A stretch of 64,000 nucleotides of DNA. Origin: CBDATB01 sp965199745 (GTDB taxonomy: Bacteria; Bacteroidota; Bacteroidia; Cytophagales; Flammeovirgaceae). The stretch lies in contig CBDATB010000015.1 in assembly GCA_965199745.1 (NCBI GenBank), forward strand, positions 434,001 to 498,000. Direction: 5' to 3'. The notes beneath the pieces are model-generated. The model was not told the origin of the DNA and ran no database searches. It was given only the letters and a program-made list of their open reading frames with translations. Of this stretch, positions 26,722 through 36,243 are shown in pieces (within the stretch, counting starts at the first letter, position 1; every line of letters begins with the position of its first letter). The position numbers were made by a program, and so were the translations under genes.

Positions 26722-28554
26722 ATGCCGCAAAGAAAATTGTATATACAAATAAGTTTTTTGTTGGTAGCCGCTGTTTATGGCATGGTGTTGATGAATCTGC
26801 AAATTTTTAATCCACGCTATAAAGATGCTGCTGAAAGCAATATTGTCAGCAGAATAGAACTCACCCCTTTAAGGGGAGTGATTTACGACCGCAACGGAAA
26901 AGTACTCGTTAGAAATAAGCCAGTATTCCAACTACAAGTAATTACTCGTGAATTGTCCATTGAAGATACTGCTGTTTTTTGCGAAATTTTGAATATTAAT
27001 CCGTCTTATCTTAGAAAGCAGTTACAGAAACCCATCAGATACCCTAGGCAATACTCAAAATACAAACCATTTATTTTTATTGAACAAATTTCTCTGGAAG
27101 AGTATGCCCAGATAGAGGATGAACTAATAGCTTACCCCGGATTGATAATTGTGCCAAATACGGTCAGAGATTATCCACATAAGTCTTTAGCTAACGTTTT
27201 GGGTTATGTAAAAGAAATAGATAAGAATTTTTTAGAAAAAGACACAAGCAATAGCTATAAACAAGGAGATTTGGTGGGCGTGAGTGGTATTGAAAGATAT
27301 TATGAAAAATATCTCAGAGGCAAGGCAGGCACCAAGTATGTCATGATGAATGCCAAGCGGGTGGTTAAAGGTCCCTTTAGTGAGGGTGAATACGACACTT
27401 TACCACAGTTTGGCCATGCATTGAAAACTTCTATCGATCTCAATTTACAGGCATACGCAGAAACACTCATGCAAAACAAAAAGGGTGCTATCGTAGCCAT
27501 AGAGCCTGAGACAGGGGAAATACTCACCATGTTAACAGCCCCTTCGTACAATCCGAATTTGCTGACAGGCAAGGGTAAGCAAGTGAATAAAGATTACTTT
27601 CAACTGACACAAAATCCCGACAAACCTCTGTTCAACAGAGCCATTCAGGCTTCATATCCTCCGGGGTCTACCTTTAAAACGCTTATCGCACTAGTCGGCC
27701 TACAAATGGGGGTCTTTGATACAGCACACACCTATTATCAGTGCGACCGAAATCTGGTAAAATGCCACAATCATCAAACACCTGTGAACTTATATCGCTC
27801 TTTACAACACTCTTGTAACCCGTATTATTATCGGGCTATTAGAAAGATTATTTTAGGCGAAAAGTCAAAAAATATATACGAAGATACAAGTATCGGCCTG
27901 CATTTTCTAAAAGAACAGGCAAATAAGTTTGGCTTAGGTAGACAATTAGGTATTGATTTGCCTTTTGAAAAAAAAGGTTTGATTCCCTCAGCTAATTTAT
28001 ATAATAAAAAATATGGTAAAAATCGCTGGAAAGTGGGCAACTTCCAATCCATTAGCATTGGACAGGGCGAAATTATTGTATTACCGTTGCAACTGGCAAA
28101 TCAAGCGGCTATTATCGCTAATAGAGGATGGTATATTACTCCGCATATCGTAAAAGAGATTGGAGAAACAAAAAAAGCTCTACCCCAATATAAACAAATA
28201 CACTGGACGGGCATAGATAAAGTATATTTTGATTTTGTAGCTCGTGCCATGCGCGATGCCATAAAAGGTACTGCACCTTTAGCCTGCACGCCAGATATTG
28301 ATATTTGTGGCAAAACAGGCACTGCACAAAATCCACATGGCAAAGATCATTCTGTTTTTATGGCTTTTGCACCTTTAGAAAATCCTAAAATTTCTATTGC
28401 CGTTTATATAGAAAATGCAGGATTTGGCGGTAGTTGGGCAGCACCTCTGGCTAGCCTCATTATAGAAAAATACTTGAAAGGAGAAATTAGCCGCAGCAGA
28501 AAATCAATTGAGAACTACGTGAAAAATAAAAACTTTTTGATCGAGAATAAATAA
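26722..28554 (+). CDS. mrdA: Penicillin-binding protein 2 (elongation transpeptidase)
   Basis: Cross-links peptidoglycan during side-wall growth together with RodA. The 610-residue protein has an N-terminal membrane anchor (residues about 5-25), a dimerisation/pedestal region with RGVIYDRNGKVLV, and a transpeptidase domain: nucleophile S316 in YPPGSTFKTL, second motif HSCN, third motif K531 in CGKTGTAQNPHGKDHS. The pedestal motif GVSGIERYYEKYLRG is PBP2-type rather than FtsI. rodA, mreB and mreC are not immediately upstream; tatC is. The gene ends at a strong bidirectional terminator. Confidence 0.93.
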   Translation: MPQRKLYIQISFLLVAAVYGMVLMNLQIFNPRYKDAAESNIVSRIELTPLRGVIYDRNGKVLVRNKPVFQLQVITRELSIEDTAVFCEILNINPSYLRKQLQKPIRYPRQYSKYKPFIFIEQISLEEYAQIEDELIAYPGLIIVPNTVRDYPHKSLANVLGYVKEIDKNFLEKDTSNSYKQGDLVGVSGIERYYEKYLRGKAGTKYVMMNAKRVVKGPFSEGEYDTLPQFGHALKTSIDLNLQAYAETLMQNKKGAIVAIEPETGEILTMLTAPSYNPNLLTGKGKQVNKDYFQLTQNPDKPLFNRAIQASYPPGSTFKTLIALVGLQMGVFDTAHTYYQCDRNLVKCHNHQTPVNLYRSLQHSCNPYYYRAIRKIILGEKSKNIYEDTSIGLHFLKEQANKFGLGRQLGIDLPFEKKGLIPSANLYNKKYGKNRWKVGNFQSISIGQGEIIVLPLQLANQAAIIANRGWYITPHIVKEIGETKKALPQYKQIHWTGIDKVYFDFVARAMRDAIKGTAPLACTPDIDICGKTGTAQNPHGKDHSVFMAFAPLENPKISIAVYIENAGFGGSWAAPLASLIIEKYLKGEISRSRKSIENYVKNKNFLIENK

Positions 28555-28568
28555 CCGTACTACAAATA

Positions 28569-28603
28569 AAAAGCTTCCCGGCAGCCATTACCGGGAAGCT
28601 TTT
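28569..28603. terminator. Bidirectional intrinsic terminator
   Basis: A perfect 13-base inverted repeat (AAAAGCTTCCCGG / CCGGGAAGCTTTT) with a 9-base loop lies between the convergent mrdA and symporter genes. The A-tract on one side and T-tract on the other let it work in both directions. Confidence 0.88.
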
Positions 28604-28624
28604 AATGTTTATGTGGATAATGTA

Positions 28625-30328
28625 TTAATGATCTATATCTACAGCTTTACCTGCGCCGCGAGGAATACGAATATTCTCTATAATTTCCTGTACTTTAACG
28701 GGGGGTGCAGGAGTCATTCTCGACACGACAAGAGAAATGGTCAGATTAACAAGCATGGCAACAGTACCGAAACCTTCGGGCGAAATACCGAGCCACCAAT
28801 CATCTTTTGTGCCGCCACCGAAATATTGTAGTTTGTATTTAAGCATATAAAAGAGCATGAGTAAAATACCTACTACCATACCTGCTATAGCACCTTCTTT
28901 ATTCATTCGCTTATCGAAGATGCCCAAAATAATAGCAGGGAAGAAAGAAGCAGCAGCCAAACCGAAAGCTAATGCCACAGTGGCAGCCACAAAGCCGGGA
29001 GGGTTGATACCAAAATAGCCAGCACCCAATACAGCAAACACTGACCCGATACGTGCATACAGCAGTTCGCCTTTCTCTGATAAGTCGGGGTTAATTTGTT
29101 TCTTCATTAGGTCGTGTGAAAGAGCAGTGGAAATGACTAGCAGCAAGCCTGCTGCAGTAGATAGAGCAGCAGCAAGACCTCCAGCAGCCACCAAAGCAAT
29201 GACCCAATTGGGTAAGTTAGCAATTTCAGGGTTGGCCAGTACCATAATATCGCGATTGATGGTAAGTTCGTTAGCTTCCTTGTCAGCTACGTACTGGATG
29301 GTGCCATTGTTGTTTTTGTCTTCATATTTAATCAAACCTGTTGTTTCCCACTTTGTAAACCATTCTGGCATTGCTGAATATTCTTTGTTGCTTACCGTAT
29401 TAATCAGGTTAGTCCGTGCAAAAGCAGCAATAGCAGGGGCAGTTGTGTAAAGAATAGCAATAAAAACTAAAGCCCAGCCAGCAGACTTTCGAGCGTCTCT
29501 CACTCTAGGTACGGTAAAGAAACGTACAATCACATGAGGTAGACCGGCAGTGCCAACCATTAAGGCAAAAGTAATGGCAAATACATCTATCATATCTTTT
29601 GTCCCCGAAGTATACTCTGCAAAGCCCAATTCGCGATGGAGCTGGTCTAGTTTTTCTAAGAGATACATATTAGAACCATCCTGAATAGTACCACCAAAAC
29701 CTAATTGAGGAATAATATTGCCAGTCATGGTTAGTGAAATGAAGAATGCAGGCACCATATAGGCAAAAATTAGGACACAATACTGCGCTACCTGAGTGTA
29801 AGTAATACCTTTCATACCGCCCAACACAGCATAAATAAACACAATGACCATACCGATGATAACTCCAAGGTTAATGTCCACCTCAAGAAAACGAGAGAAT
29901 ACTACACCAACCCCGCGCATTTGCCCAGCAACATAAGTAAAAGATACCACAATAGCGCAGACTACTGCCACAGTTCGAGCAACATTGTTGGAATAATAAC
30001 GGTCGCCAATAAAATCAGGAACAGTAAATTTACCAAACTTTCTCAGGTAGGGTGCTAGTAGCAAAGCAAGTAATACATAGCCACCCGTCCAACCCATTAG
30101 GAAGACAGCACCGTCATAACCCATAAAAGAAATTAACCCTGCCATAGAAATAAACGAAGCAGCAGACATCCAGTCTGCAGCAGTAGCCATACCATTAGCA
30201 ACGGGCGGCACACCCGCACCAGCTACGTAAAATTCCTTCGTTGAACCTGCCTTTGCCCAAATGGCAATGCCGATGTAAAGGGCGAAGGTTAGCCCAACAA
30301 TAATAAAAGTCCACACTTGAACACTCAT
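28625..30328 (-). CDS. Sodium:solute symporter (SLC5, acetate-permease-like)
   Basis: A 567-residue polytopic transporter with about 13 helices of the SSS family. Visible family blocks are GVPPVANGMATAADWMSAASFISMAGLI near the N-terminus, GGMKGITYTQVAQYCVLI in the middle and GGLAAALSTAAGLLLVISTALSHDL, which holds the second sodium-site Ser/Thr residues. The neighbouring DUF4212 gene places it in the bacterial two-component acetate/lactate-type group. Third gene of the operon, 52 bases after DUF4212. The substrate is likely a short carboxylate, by family only. Confidence 0.9.
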   Translation of the reverse strand: MSVQVWTFIIVGLTFALYIGIAIWAKAGSTKEFYVAGAGVPPVANGMATAADWMSAASFISMAGLISFMGYDGAVFLMGWTGGYVLLALLLAPYLRKFGKFTVPDFIGDRYYSNNVARTVAVVCAIVVSFTYVAGQMRGVGVVFSRFLEVDINLGVIIGMVIVFIYAVLGGMKGITYTQVAQYCVLIFAYMVPAFFISLTMTGNIIPQLGFGGTIQDGSNMYLLEKLDQLHRELGFAEYTSGTKDMIDVFAITFALMVGTAGLPHVIVRFFTVPRVRDARKSAGWALVFIAILYTTAPAIAAFARTNLINTVSNKEYSAMPEWFTKWETTGLIKYEDKNNNGTIQYVADKEANELTINRDIMVLANPEIANLPNWVIALVAAGGLAAALSTAAGLLLVISTALSHDLMKKQINPDLSEKGELLYARIGSVFAVLGAGYFGINPPGFVAATVALAFGLAAASFFPAIILGIFDKRMNKEGAIAGMVVGILLMLFYMLKYKLQYFGGGTKDDWWLGISPEGFGTVAMLVNLTISLVVSRMTPAPPVKVQEIIENIRIPRGAGKAVDIDH

Positions 30329-30380
30329 GATATATGATATTTATATTAAAAAAATAATTTTTAGAATTGTAAAAGTTATG

Positions 30381-30641
30381 CTACTCTTCCTCGTCTACTC
30401 CATACTCTTTATCGAGTTTATTCATCCACTTTACATAGACGAATATGAGTGCAACGAATATATAGATAGCACCTTGTTGTGCAAACCAGAACCCCAGTTT
30501 AAAGCCTCCGATAGTAATACTATCAAGCGGACCAACCAAAAAGATTCCGAATACATAAGAAACCAAAAACCAAATACCTAGCAAGATGCACACATATCGG
30601 ACATTTTTGCTCCAGTACTCTTTTAAGTTTTTATCAGACAT
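30381..30641 (-). CDS. DUF4212 small symporter subunit
   Basis: An 86-residue protein with two membrane helices (about residues 15-35 and 50-72), starting MSDKNLKEYWSKNVRYV and containing FGIFLVGPLDSITIGGFKLGFWFAQQGAIYIF, the signature of DUF4212. It is nearly always encoded immediately before an SLC5 symporter and is thought to be its small subunit. Here it lies between a porin-like gene and the symporter. Confidence 0.88.
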   Translation of the reverse strand: MSDKNLKEYWSKNVRYVCILLGIWFLVSYVFGIFLVGPLDSITIGGFKLGFWFAQQGAIYIFVALIFVYVKWMNKLDKEYGVDEEE

Positions 30642-30684
30642 AATTTAATTAGATTAAAGTAAAAAATATTTTATGATCAGAATA

Positions 30685-31944
30685 TTACAAGAATATGTGC
30701 ATTTGCAACCTAAGAATATTAGTTGAGGTAGCACCATCTACTCCTATTGTGCCAGTAGCAAACTCAGCAGTAAGTTTAGCAAAGTGTTCATTAACAAAAT
30801 AATTAAGCCCAAAAGTAATTTCATTGCTATTATTAGGTGTGAACTCTATGTTAGCAAGATTATAAGTTAGGTAAGGCATTAGCTTAACTTTACGAAATAA
30901 CAAGCCCAATTGCCCGTAAAACACGTTACCAGACGAAGGGACTAAACCACCGGTATTAAAGCCTGAAGTATTACCGTAATTAAAACTATAAAAAGCACCG
31001 AGTGCATTGATAGCTAAGCTTTCATTCAGCGGAGCATCATAGAATACATCTAAGGCAAGGTGGGTCACGCTTTCTCTGGTAGCGGTTGCTAAATCATTGC
31101 CAAGTGCTAGTGCATTGGGATGCGCATAAAAACCACCACCTATACTCAGTATTTTTTTCTTACCCAAATAAGTACCCACTAAATAGGGGAGTTTGTCCGA
31201 CTCCTTATCAAAAATGTCATATTTGAAATAACCTGCAAAATTCCATGAGCCAGTTCCCTGTCCAGTTACTTGGTAGGTCGGTGTCGCCGAGTTCAACGTG
31301 TTGATATTATTAGCTCTGGCATTGTTCAATGAAACACGATAGCCGAATTTACCCAAACTTCCCTTCAGATAAATGCCCAGGTGTCTAGCGAACTGGTCGC
31401 TTTGCGTGATAGTTGCCCACGGAAACAGCCTGACATCAGAAGTGCCTTGCCCTGGATTATCTAATGTCATCATATTAAGTGTACTTTGGTTGGTCAGGCG
31501 AGAGATACCGTTCCAATAATGTAGCCCTGCACCCACATAGAGTTTTTTCTCTATTACCTGAAACTCACCCCAAGCATCGTGTAGAAATAATAAACTTCCG
31601 TTGTTAGCAGTCTGGGTGTTGGGGTTAGCAGTAGCTAAAAAAGATCCCAAACTGTTTAAACCCCAATGCGTGAGCATCATGAATCGGGGAGAGATTTGCG
31701 CAAAAGCTAAAAAACGGGAGCGGCGAATAGAAAATAGAGGGCCTGTCTGTTCACTTCCTCCTTGTAACCAAAGCTGATGCCAAGTAATAAAACGAATGTA
31801 TTTTTTACCATCATCCGAAAGCTTTAAAGTGAGTGGCTTATAGGAATGGTCTGGTGCTGGTTTTGTTTCTTCTTGAGCGAAAGCTCTGAAGGAACAAAAA
31901 ATAAACAGTGAGCAGCATAAGTAAATGCTTATTTTTCTTTTCAT
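30685..31944 (-). CDS. Porin-like outer-membrane protein
   Basis: A 419-residue exported protein with a signal peptide (KISIYLCCSLFIFCSFRAFAQ). The rest is rich in alternating hydrophobic strands and aromatic residues (YIRFITWHQLWLQGG, KFGYRVSLNNARANN) and ends with a strand-like terminus LRLQMHIFL with a terminal aromatic region, as expected for an outer-membrane beta barrel. Proteins like this are common first genes of DUF4212/symporter operons, and it may provide outer-membrane passage for the same substrate. A promoter box lies 40 bases upstream. Confidence 0.78.
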   Translation of the reverse strand: MKRKISIYLCCSLFIFCSFRAFAQEETKPAPDHSYKPLTLKLSDDGKKYIRFITWHQLWLQGGSEQTGPLFSIRRSRFLAFAQISPRFMMLTHWGLNSLGSFLATANPNTQTANNGSLLFLHDAWGEFQVIEKKLYVGAGLHYWNGISRLTNQSTLNMMTLDNPGQGTSDVRLFPWATITQSDQFARHLGIYLKGSLGKFGYRVSLNNARANNINTLNSATPTYQVTGQGTGSWNFAGYFKYDIFDKESDKLPYLVGTYLGKKKILSIGGGFYAHPNALALGNDLATATRESVTHLALDVFYDAPLNESLAINALGAFYSFNYGNTSGFNTGGLVPSSGNVFYGQLGLLFRKVKLMPYLTYNLANIEFTPNNSNEITFGLNYFVNEHFAKLTAEFATGTIGVDGATSTNILRLQMHIFL

Positions 31945-31983
31945 AATTATTTAAGCGAAAGGTTAAAAAGATATTTTTTTGTA

Positions 31984-31991
31984 CAAAAGTA
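31984..31991 (-). promoter_or_regulatory. -7 box for the porin-DUF4212-symporter operon
   Basis: TACTTTTG on the minus strand, exact TAnnTTTG, 40 bases before the porin ATG. No clear -33 element at 18-19 bases. Confidence 0.5.
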
Positions 31992-32106
31992 TACAGATAT
32001 ATAGATATATAAAAATAGTTAGTGTGTCTATTTTTAGAAATCAAAAATAACTGGTAATATCTGTGCTTCAGACGCACAAATGCAAATTAGGCAATAGGCT
32101 TGTCAT

Positions 32107-32397
32107 TCAGAGTATTACATCCATCATATCAATAATGGCAGCGAAGTCTCTGTGGGAAAGAGAATAAAGTGCGTTTTTTCCACTTCTTTGCATAGAAACA
32201 ACGTTTTTATCTTTGAGAATTCTTAGGTGGTGAGAGGCAGTGGCTTGTTCAATTTTTAATGCTCCATGGATTTGTGTAACAGACATTTGTTTTTCTTTGG
32301 AAAGTAGGTTGATGATACTAATTCGGATAGGATGCGCTACAGACCTTAAAATTTCTGAAGCATTTTCTAAAAAATTGATAGTATAATCGGTCTTCAT
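32107..32397 (-). CDS. ArsR-family winged-helix regulator
   Basis: A 96-residue single-domain repressor-type protein. The helix-turn-helix is in MSVTQIHGALKIEQATASHHLRILKDKNVV, with the family phrase SHHLRILKD, followed by the wing VSMQRSGKNALYSLS. It lacks the ELCVCDL metal-binding Cys pair of ArsR/SmtB proper, so it may sense a redox or other signal rather than a metal. Divergent from the cytochrome oxidase gene cluster with about 180 bases between, a plausible target, though no operator was recognised. Confidence 0.85.
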   Translation of the reverse strand: MKTDYTINFLENASEILRSVAHPIRISIINLLSKEKQMSVTQIHGALKIEQATASHHLRILKDKNVVSMQRSGKNALYSLSHRDFAAIIDMMDVIL

Positions 32398-32575
32398 AAT
32401 TTTCTAACTTTTTACCGAAATGAATATAACTAGTCTTGAAGAAGCAATATTGAAGTGGTTTTGTTCAATAGTCTGAGGAAAACCAAAAAAAAACATTTGC
32501 ATGAATTTATCGGTTTTGTACATCAAATTAGCTTAGTCCTATTCATTCTTTACTTAACTGGAAAAATATAAGATA

Positions 32576-33163
32576 ATGAATGCTTTGGCGCAACCAATGA
32601 AAAAATCTTCAGGAAGCCCCGGCAAAATAAATGCAAAGAAATTTGCTTTATGGTTGTTTATTCTTAGTATTGTTATGTTGTTTGCCTCCATGACAAGTGC
32701 CTATATTGTTAGGCAAGCTGAGGGTAGCTGGTTTGTTTTCGATATTCCTCCAATTTTTTATTGGAGTACGGCAGTAATTGCCCTCAGCAGTGTCACGATG
32801 CAGCTTGCGTTGATTAGCGCACAAAAAAATGCTTCAGGGCGTTTACAGGTATTTACAGCAATTACCTTCACATTAGGTATTTTGTTTCTTTACTTACAGT
32901 TAGAAGGGTGGAAGGTTTTGGTAAGTATGGACGTTTATTTTAGTGGCGGCAATGTTTCAGGTTCCTTCATCTATTTGCTCACTGGGCTACATGCCGTCCA
33001 CCTTATTAGTGGGATAATGTTCCTTTTTATTGTCTTTATACAAGTTTTCAGACAAAAAATAAACGCTCAAAACCCCAACTCTATAGAAATGTGTAATACT
33101 TACTGGCACTTTTTGGGTGGTTTGTGGGTATATTTATTGATATTTCTCTTGCTAAATAGATAG
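32576..33163 (+). CDS. Cytochrome c oxidase subunit III-like protein (first)
   Basis: A 195-residue membrane protein with five helices: FALWLFILSIVMLFASMTSAYIV, then helices near residues 55-75, 88-108, 130-155 and 172-192. The blocks LLTGLHAVHLISGI and CNTYWHFLGGLWVYLLIFL contain the subunit III His residues. This short form is regularly followed by a longer subunit III in Bacteroidota terminal-oxidase loci, and that is the case here. Subunits I and II and the haem O synthase are not in the window. It is part of the aerobic respiratory chain in the inner membrane. Confidence 0.88.
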   Translation: MNALAQPMKKSSGSPGKINAKKFALWLFILSIVMLFASMTSAYIVRQAEGSWFVFDIPPIFYWSTAVIALSSVTMQLALISAQKNASGRLQVFTAITFTLGILFLYLQLEGWKVLVSMDVYFSGGNVSGSFIYLLTGLHAVHLISGIMFLFIVFIQVFRQKINAQNPNSIEMCNTYWHFLGGLWVYLLIFLLLNR

Positions 33164-33394
33164 ATAAACACTTGTTTTACGTTCCTGTTTTTTTTTGATG
33201 ATTTGAAATGCTTAACCCCATGGGCTATCAGTGTAATTTATTTAAAACATCAAGCACTAAACAAAAACGGAATGAGGTCTTACATGTCAGGTAAGTCTAC
33301 TGCCCTCGGCGTTCAAACTATCAGCTCTGCTGTAGACGGGTAGTTTGCACGTTAAATAGCTAGTTTCATTTTTAAATTCTAATCAAAAAATCAG

Positions 33395-34147
33395 ATGGCA
33401 ACAGCAACTGTTGTAAACCAGCATGGCGGAGAGGTATGGGAAGGTGGTGAGCCTTCGCCCCTGAAAGCGAGTTATGGTAAATTGATGATGTGGTTTTTCT
33501 TATTATCAGATGCCTTTACCTTTTCTGCCTTACTCACAGCTTACGGCACTATCCGATTCCTACATCCTTCTTATTATGAGGCTTCGGAGGTAGCACTCAC
33601 CGGCGTAGACCTGCGATGGCCAGTCCCCGAAGCTGTGTTCAATGCAGCACCTTTCTTTCACGGCATCAATATGCCCTTGGTTTTTGTCGGAATTATGACA
33701 TTTATCCTTATTTTAAGCAGCGTTACTATGGTCTTGGCAGTGGAAGCTGGCCACAGAAATAGCCAACAAGAAGTAGAAAAATGGATGCTTTGGACAGTTG
33801 TAGGCGGTATTGCGTTCTTATCATGTCAGGCTTGGGAGTGGGGACACTTTATTCACGGCACAGATGCAGGAGGCATACTCAGCGATGCTACAAAAATTTT
33901 TGGGGCTAACTTAGTCCGCAACGAATACGGACCTCCAGCATTCGCCGATCTTTTTTTCTTCATTACTGGTTTTCACGGAACACATGTTCTTAGCGGCGTC
34001 ATTATTAACATCATTATTTTTTATAATGTAGTCATTGGCGTATATGAAAGAACAGGCCATTATGAGATGGTGGAGAAAGTAGGCTTATACTGGCACTTTG
34101 TAGACTTGGTCTGGGTATTTGTATTTACATTATTTTACCTGATTTAA
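33395..34147 (+). CDS. Cytochrome c oxidase subunit III (second)
   Basis: A 250-residue membrane protein. GKLMMWFFLLSDAFTFSALLTAYG opens the helical bundle; CQAWEWGHF, FITGFHGTHVLSGVIINI and VGLYWHFVDLVWVFVFTLFYLI are classical subunit III blocks. It is separated from the shorter subunit III by 231 bases that hold no recognised gene, and is followed by subunit IV after 33 bases. The two subunit III proteins are distinct family members, not recent duplicates. Confidence 0.92.
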   Translation: MATATVVNQHGGEVWEGGEPSPLKASYGKLMMWFFLLSDAFTFSALLTAYGTIRFLHPSYYEASEVALTGVDLRWPVPEAVFNAAPFFHGINMPLVFVGIMTFILILSSVTMVLAVEAGHRNSQQEVEKWMLWTVVGGIAFLSCQAWEWGHFIHGTDAGGILSDATKIFGANLVRNEYGPPAFADLFFFITGFHGTHVLSGVIINIIIFYNVVIGVYERTGHYEMVEKVGLYWHFVDLVWVFVFTLFYLI

Positions 34148-34180
34148 AAATTTAGTTAATTCAAAACTGATAACTAACCT

Positions 34181-34516
34181 ATGGACTCATCACTTGCTGC
34201 CAAAGCAGTAAAAAAACAAAAAATAAGGCGAATCTGGACTGTTGCCGGCATCTTGGCGTTGGTAACAATTATAGAATTTGCTTTGGCCTTTACTTGGCCC
34301 GACACTTGGTCGCAATTGACCTTAAATGTGCTGTTTTTACTTCTAACATTATTAAAAGCCTTCTATATCGTTGCCGAATTTATGCACCTCAAGCATGAAG
34401 TAAAAAAACTAGCATGGTCAATAGTCGGACCTCTTGCACTCATTGTGTGGCTAGTTGTGGCCCTAATCAGTGAGGCAGATGCCATTTCTGAAACTATTGT
34501 TCGGTTTTGGGGATAG
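34181..34516 (+). CDS. Cytochrome c oxidase subunit IV family protein
   Basis: A 111-residue protein with three membrane helices (about 22-41, 47-67 and 78-100), resembling CyoD/prokaryotic subunit IV. Recognisable blocks are FTWPDTWSQLTLNVLFLLLTLLKAFYIVAEFMHLKHE and a third helix PLALIVWLVVALI. It continues the oxidase cluster and is followed by a SCO-like gene 24 bases later. Confidence 0.85.
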   Translation: MDSSLAAKAVKKQKIRRIWTVAGILALVTIIEFALAFTWPDTWSQLTLNVLFLLLTLLKAFYIVAEFMHLKHEVKKLAWSIVGPLALIVWLVVALISEADAISETIVRFWG

Positions 34517-34540
34517 GATGCATCTCTCACTGCCGATAAT

Positions 34541-35167
34541 ATGAATAACAAAAAAAAAATAGGGATACTTTTGACCACTCTGATACTACCTATCTGTATT
34601 TTTTTGGTACTGAAGTTGTATGGTACGAACCGATATGCTACTGGGATTATTTCTAACGAAAAACTAAAACAACGTAGGCCTGAAGGAATAAATTGTACGT
34701 TGAATAGTGTAGATGGAGTACATCGGATACCCGATTTTAGCTTTTCTTCTGAACAAAAACAGATCACACAAGAGTATTTTAAAAATAAAATTTATATCGC
34801 TAGCTTTCTGTATGCTGAGTATCCCGAGCTATGCCGACAAATAAGCAACCAGCTACTCCGAATACAAGAGTTCTTTAAACATGATACTCATCTTAAAATC
34901 CTCTCACACATTGTTAAGCCTGATACGCTTGCATTTACTCAGAATTATGCAGAAGAGTTTTATGCAGACTCGACCAAATGGGTGTTTGTAACAGGTGATA
35001 AAAATACTTTTTATGACATAGCCAGCTGTGGCTATTTTGTAGATTTCCAAAACGATGATTTGATTTTGATTGACGAAGAAAAATGTATCAGAGGTTTCTA
35101 CAAAGGCACAAACCGCGAAGATGTAGACCGATTAATTACTGAAATTACCATTCTGTTACAAGAGTAA
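34541..35167 (+). CDS. SCO1/SenC-like protein without copper ligands
   Basis: A 208-residue protein anchored by one N-terminal helix (residues 7-27) with a thioredoxin-like domain. Position after subunit IV, HRIPDFSF, the KWVFVTGDKNTFYDIA block and ILIDEEKCIRGFYKGT identify it as SCO family, which delivers copper to the CuA site of oxidase. Where the family has CxxxC, this protein has Y94-PEL-C98, so the first Cys is lost; the conserved His before the LID strand appears to be Gln170. Two of three copper ligands are thus missing. It may act as a redox or structural partner rather than a copper carrier. The frame is intact. Confidence 0.78.
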   Translation: MNNKKKIGILLTTLILPICIFLVLKLYGTNRYATGIISNEKLKQRRPEGINCTLNSVDGVHRIPDFSFSSEQKQITQEYFKNKIYIASFLYAEYPELCRQISNQLLRIQEFFKHDTHLKILSHIVKPDTLAFTQNYAEEFYADSTKWVFVTGDKNTFYDIASCGYFVDFQNDDLILIDEEKCIRGFYKGTNREDVDRLITEITILLQE

Positions 35168-35184
35168 TTTTTTATCTGCCTTTA

Positions 35185-36243
35185 TTAAAGTCTCACTTCA
35201 ATTAAAAAATCTTTTAACTGGTGTATCTCCTCATCTGAAATAGCAGGAAAATTAGCAATTCTGAAGGTGTTGTCTTTCCATTGCCCATATCCATTGCCTA
35301 AAATAATTCCTTTCTCTCTTGCCATTACTTTTATATTGCAAATAAAGTCAGATTTGCCTTTCACTGTAATCACCGTGTCGGAGCGCAATCTTTTGTTTTC
35401 AATTAGCAGTTGATAATTGTTAGAAATTAAAAAACGATACCATTCTTTTGCACGGTATTTAGTCAAGCGGTCTATATTGGTAATATCTTGACAGCTTTCC
35501 ATAACTTTCATCAGCAAAAAGATATTGAGTACGTTAGGCGTGTGAGTAGTCTGATATTCCCGCATTTTTTCTTCCATAAATACCAAACTGTTATAATGTT
35601 TACGATGATTGAGTTGATGTGCTTTTTCTACAGCTTGTGGTGAGCAAATCATAAGAGCAAGCCCTGCGGGCAAGCCAAAGCATTTTTGTACTGAAGCAAA
35701 CCATATATCCGCTATTTCCCAAGGCAAGGTAATACCTGACATGGAAGAGGTGGCATCCACAAAGATCAATGCTCTGCCAAAATGTTTTCTGAGTGTCTTA
35801 AGTATTGGAACTTTAATTTGTGTGCCATTAGAAGTTTCATTTTGAGTAATACAAAGCCCTTCGGCTTGTTGCAATTCCGGAAAACGATTTTTGCCCAAAG
35901 CCCGATTATAATGGAATTGAATCCCCGAAGCATTGGGCATAATTTTTTTTCTGTACTGTAGCCATCTTTCACCAAAAGCTCCATTATATAGATGAAAGCT
36001 GTATAGATCAATAAATGACTCGGCAATAACTTCCCAACACTCCGTCGCAGAACTGGTAAAAAAAATGCGATAAGTTTTCGGTATTTGGAGCTTTTCACGT
36101 AGGAGGCAGCAAGTTTTTTCAGAAACAGCTACAAATTCAGGGCTTCTGTGGCTTAAACTCAGGATACCGCTGGCAAATGCATCTGAAAAAAAATTTTCCA
36201 ATTGGGGACATACTCTTGAAGGACCTGGACAAAAGCTAACCAT
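35185..36243 (-). CDS. Class V aminotransferase (SerC-like)
   Basis: A 352-residue PLP enzyme of fold type I. It begins MVSFCPGPSRVCPQLENF with ILSLSHRSPEFV, the N-terminal layout of phosphoserine aminotransferase and related alanine-glyoxylate enzymes. FVDATSSMSGITL holds the PLP-phosphate and ring contacts and the Schiff-base Lys is in FASVQKCFGLPAGLA. The closest activity is 3-phosphoserine or a similar amino donor transfer. serA is not adjacent, so the serine-pathway role cannot be confirmed. It converges on the SCO-like gene with 17 bases between. Confidence 0.75.
   Translation of the reverse strand: MVSFCPGPSRVCPQLENFFSDAFASGILSLSHRSPEFVAVSEKTCCLLREKLQIPKTYRIFFTSSATECWEVIAESFIDLYSFHLYNGAFGERWLQYRKKIMPNASGIQFHYNRALGKNRFPELQQAEGLCITQNETSNGTQIKVPILKTLRKHFGRALIFVDATSSMSGITLPWEIADIWFASVQKCFGLPAGLALMICSPQAVEKAHQLNHRKHYNSLVFMEEKMREYQTTHTPNVLNIFLLMKVMESCQDITNIDRLTKYRAKEWYRFLISNNYQLLIENKRLRSDTVITVKGKSDFICNIKVMAREKGIILGNGYGQWKDNTFRIANFPAISDEEIHQLKDFLIEVRL

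Noticed and set aside
33164..33394. 23-codon frame between the two oxidase subunit III genes
   Set aside because: Too short, no homology recognised and no ribosome site.
32576..34147. Duplicated cytochrome oxidase subunit III
   Set aside because: The two proteins differ in length and sequence and are the normal two-gene arrangement in this phylum.
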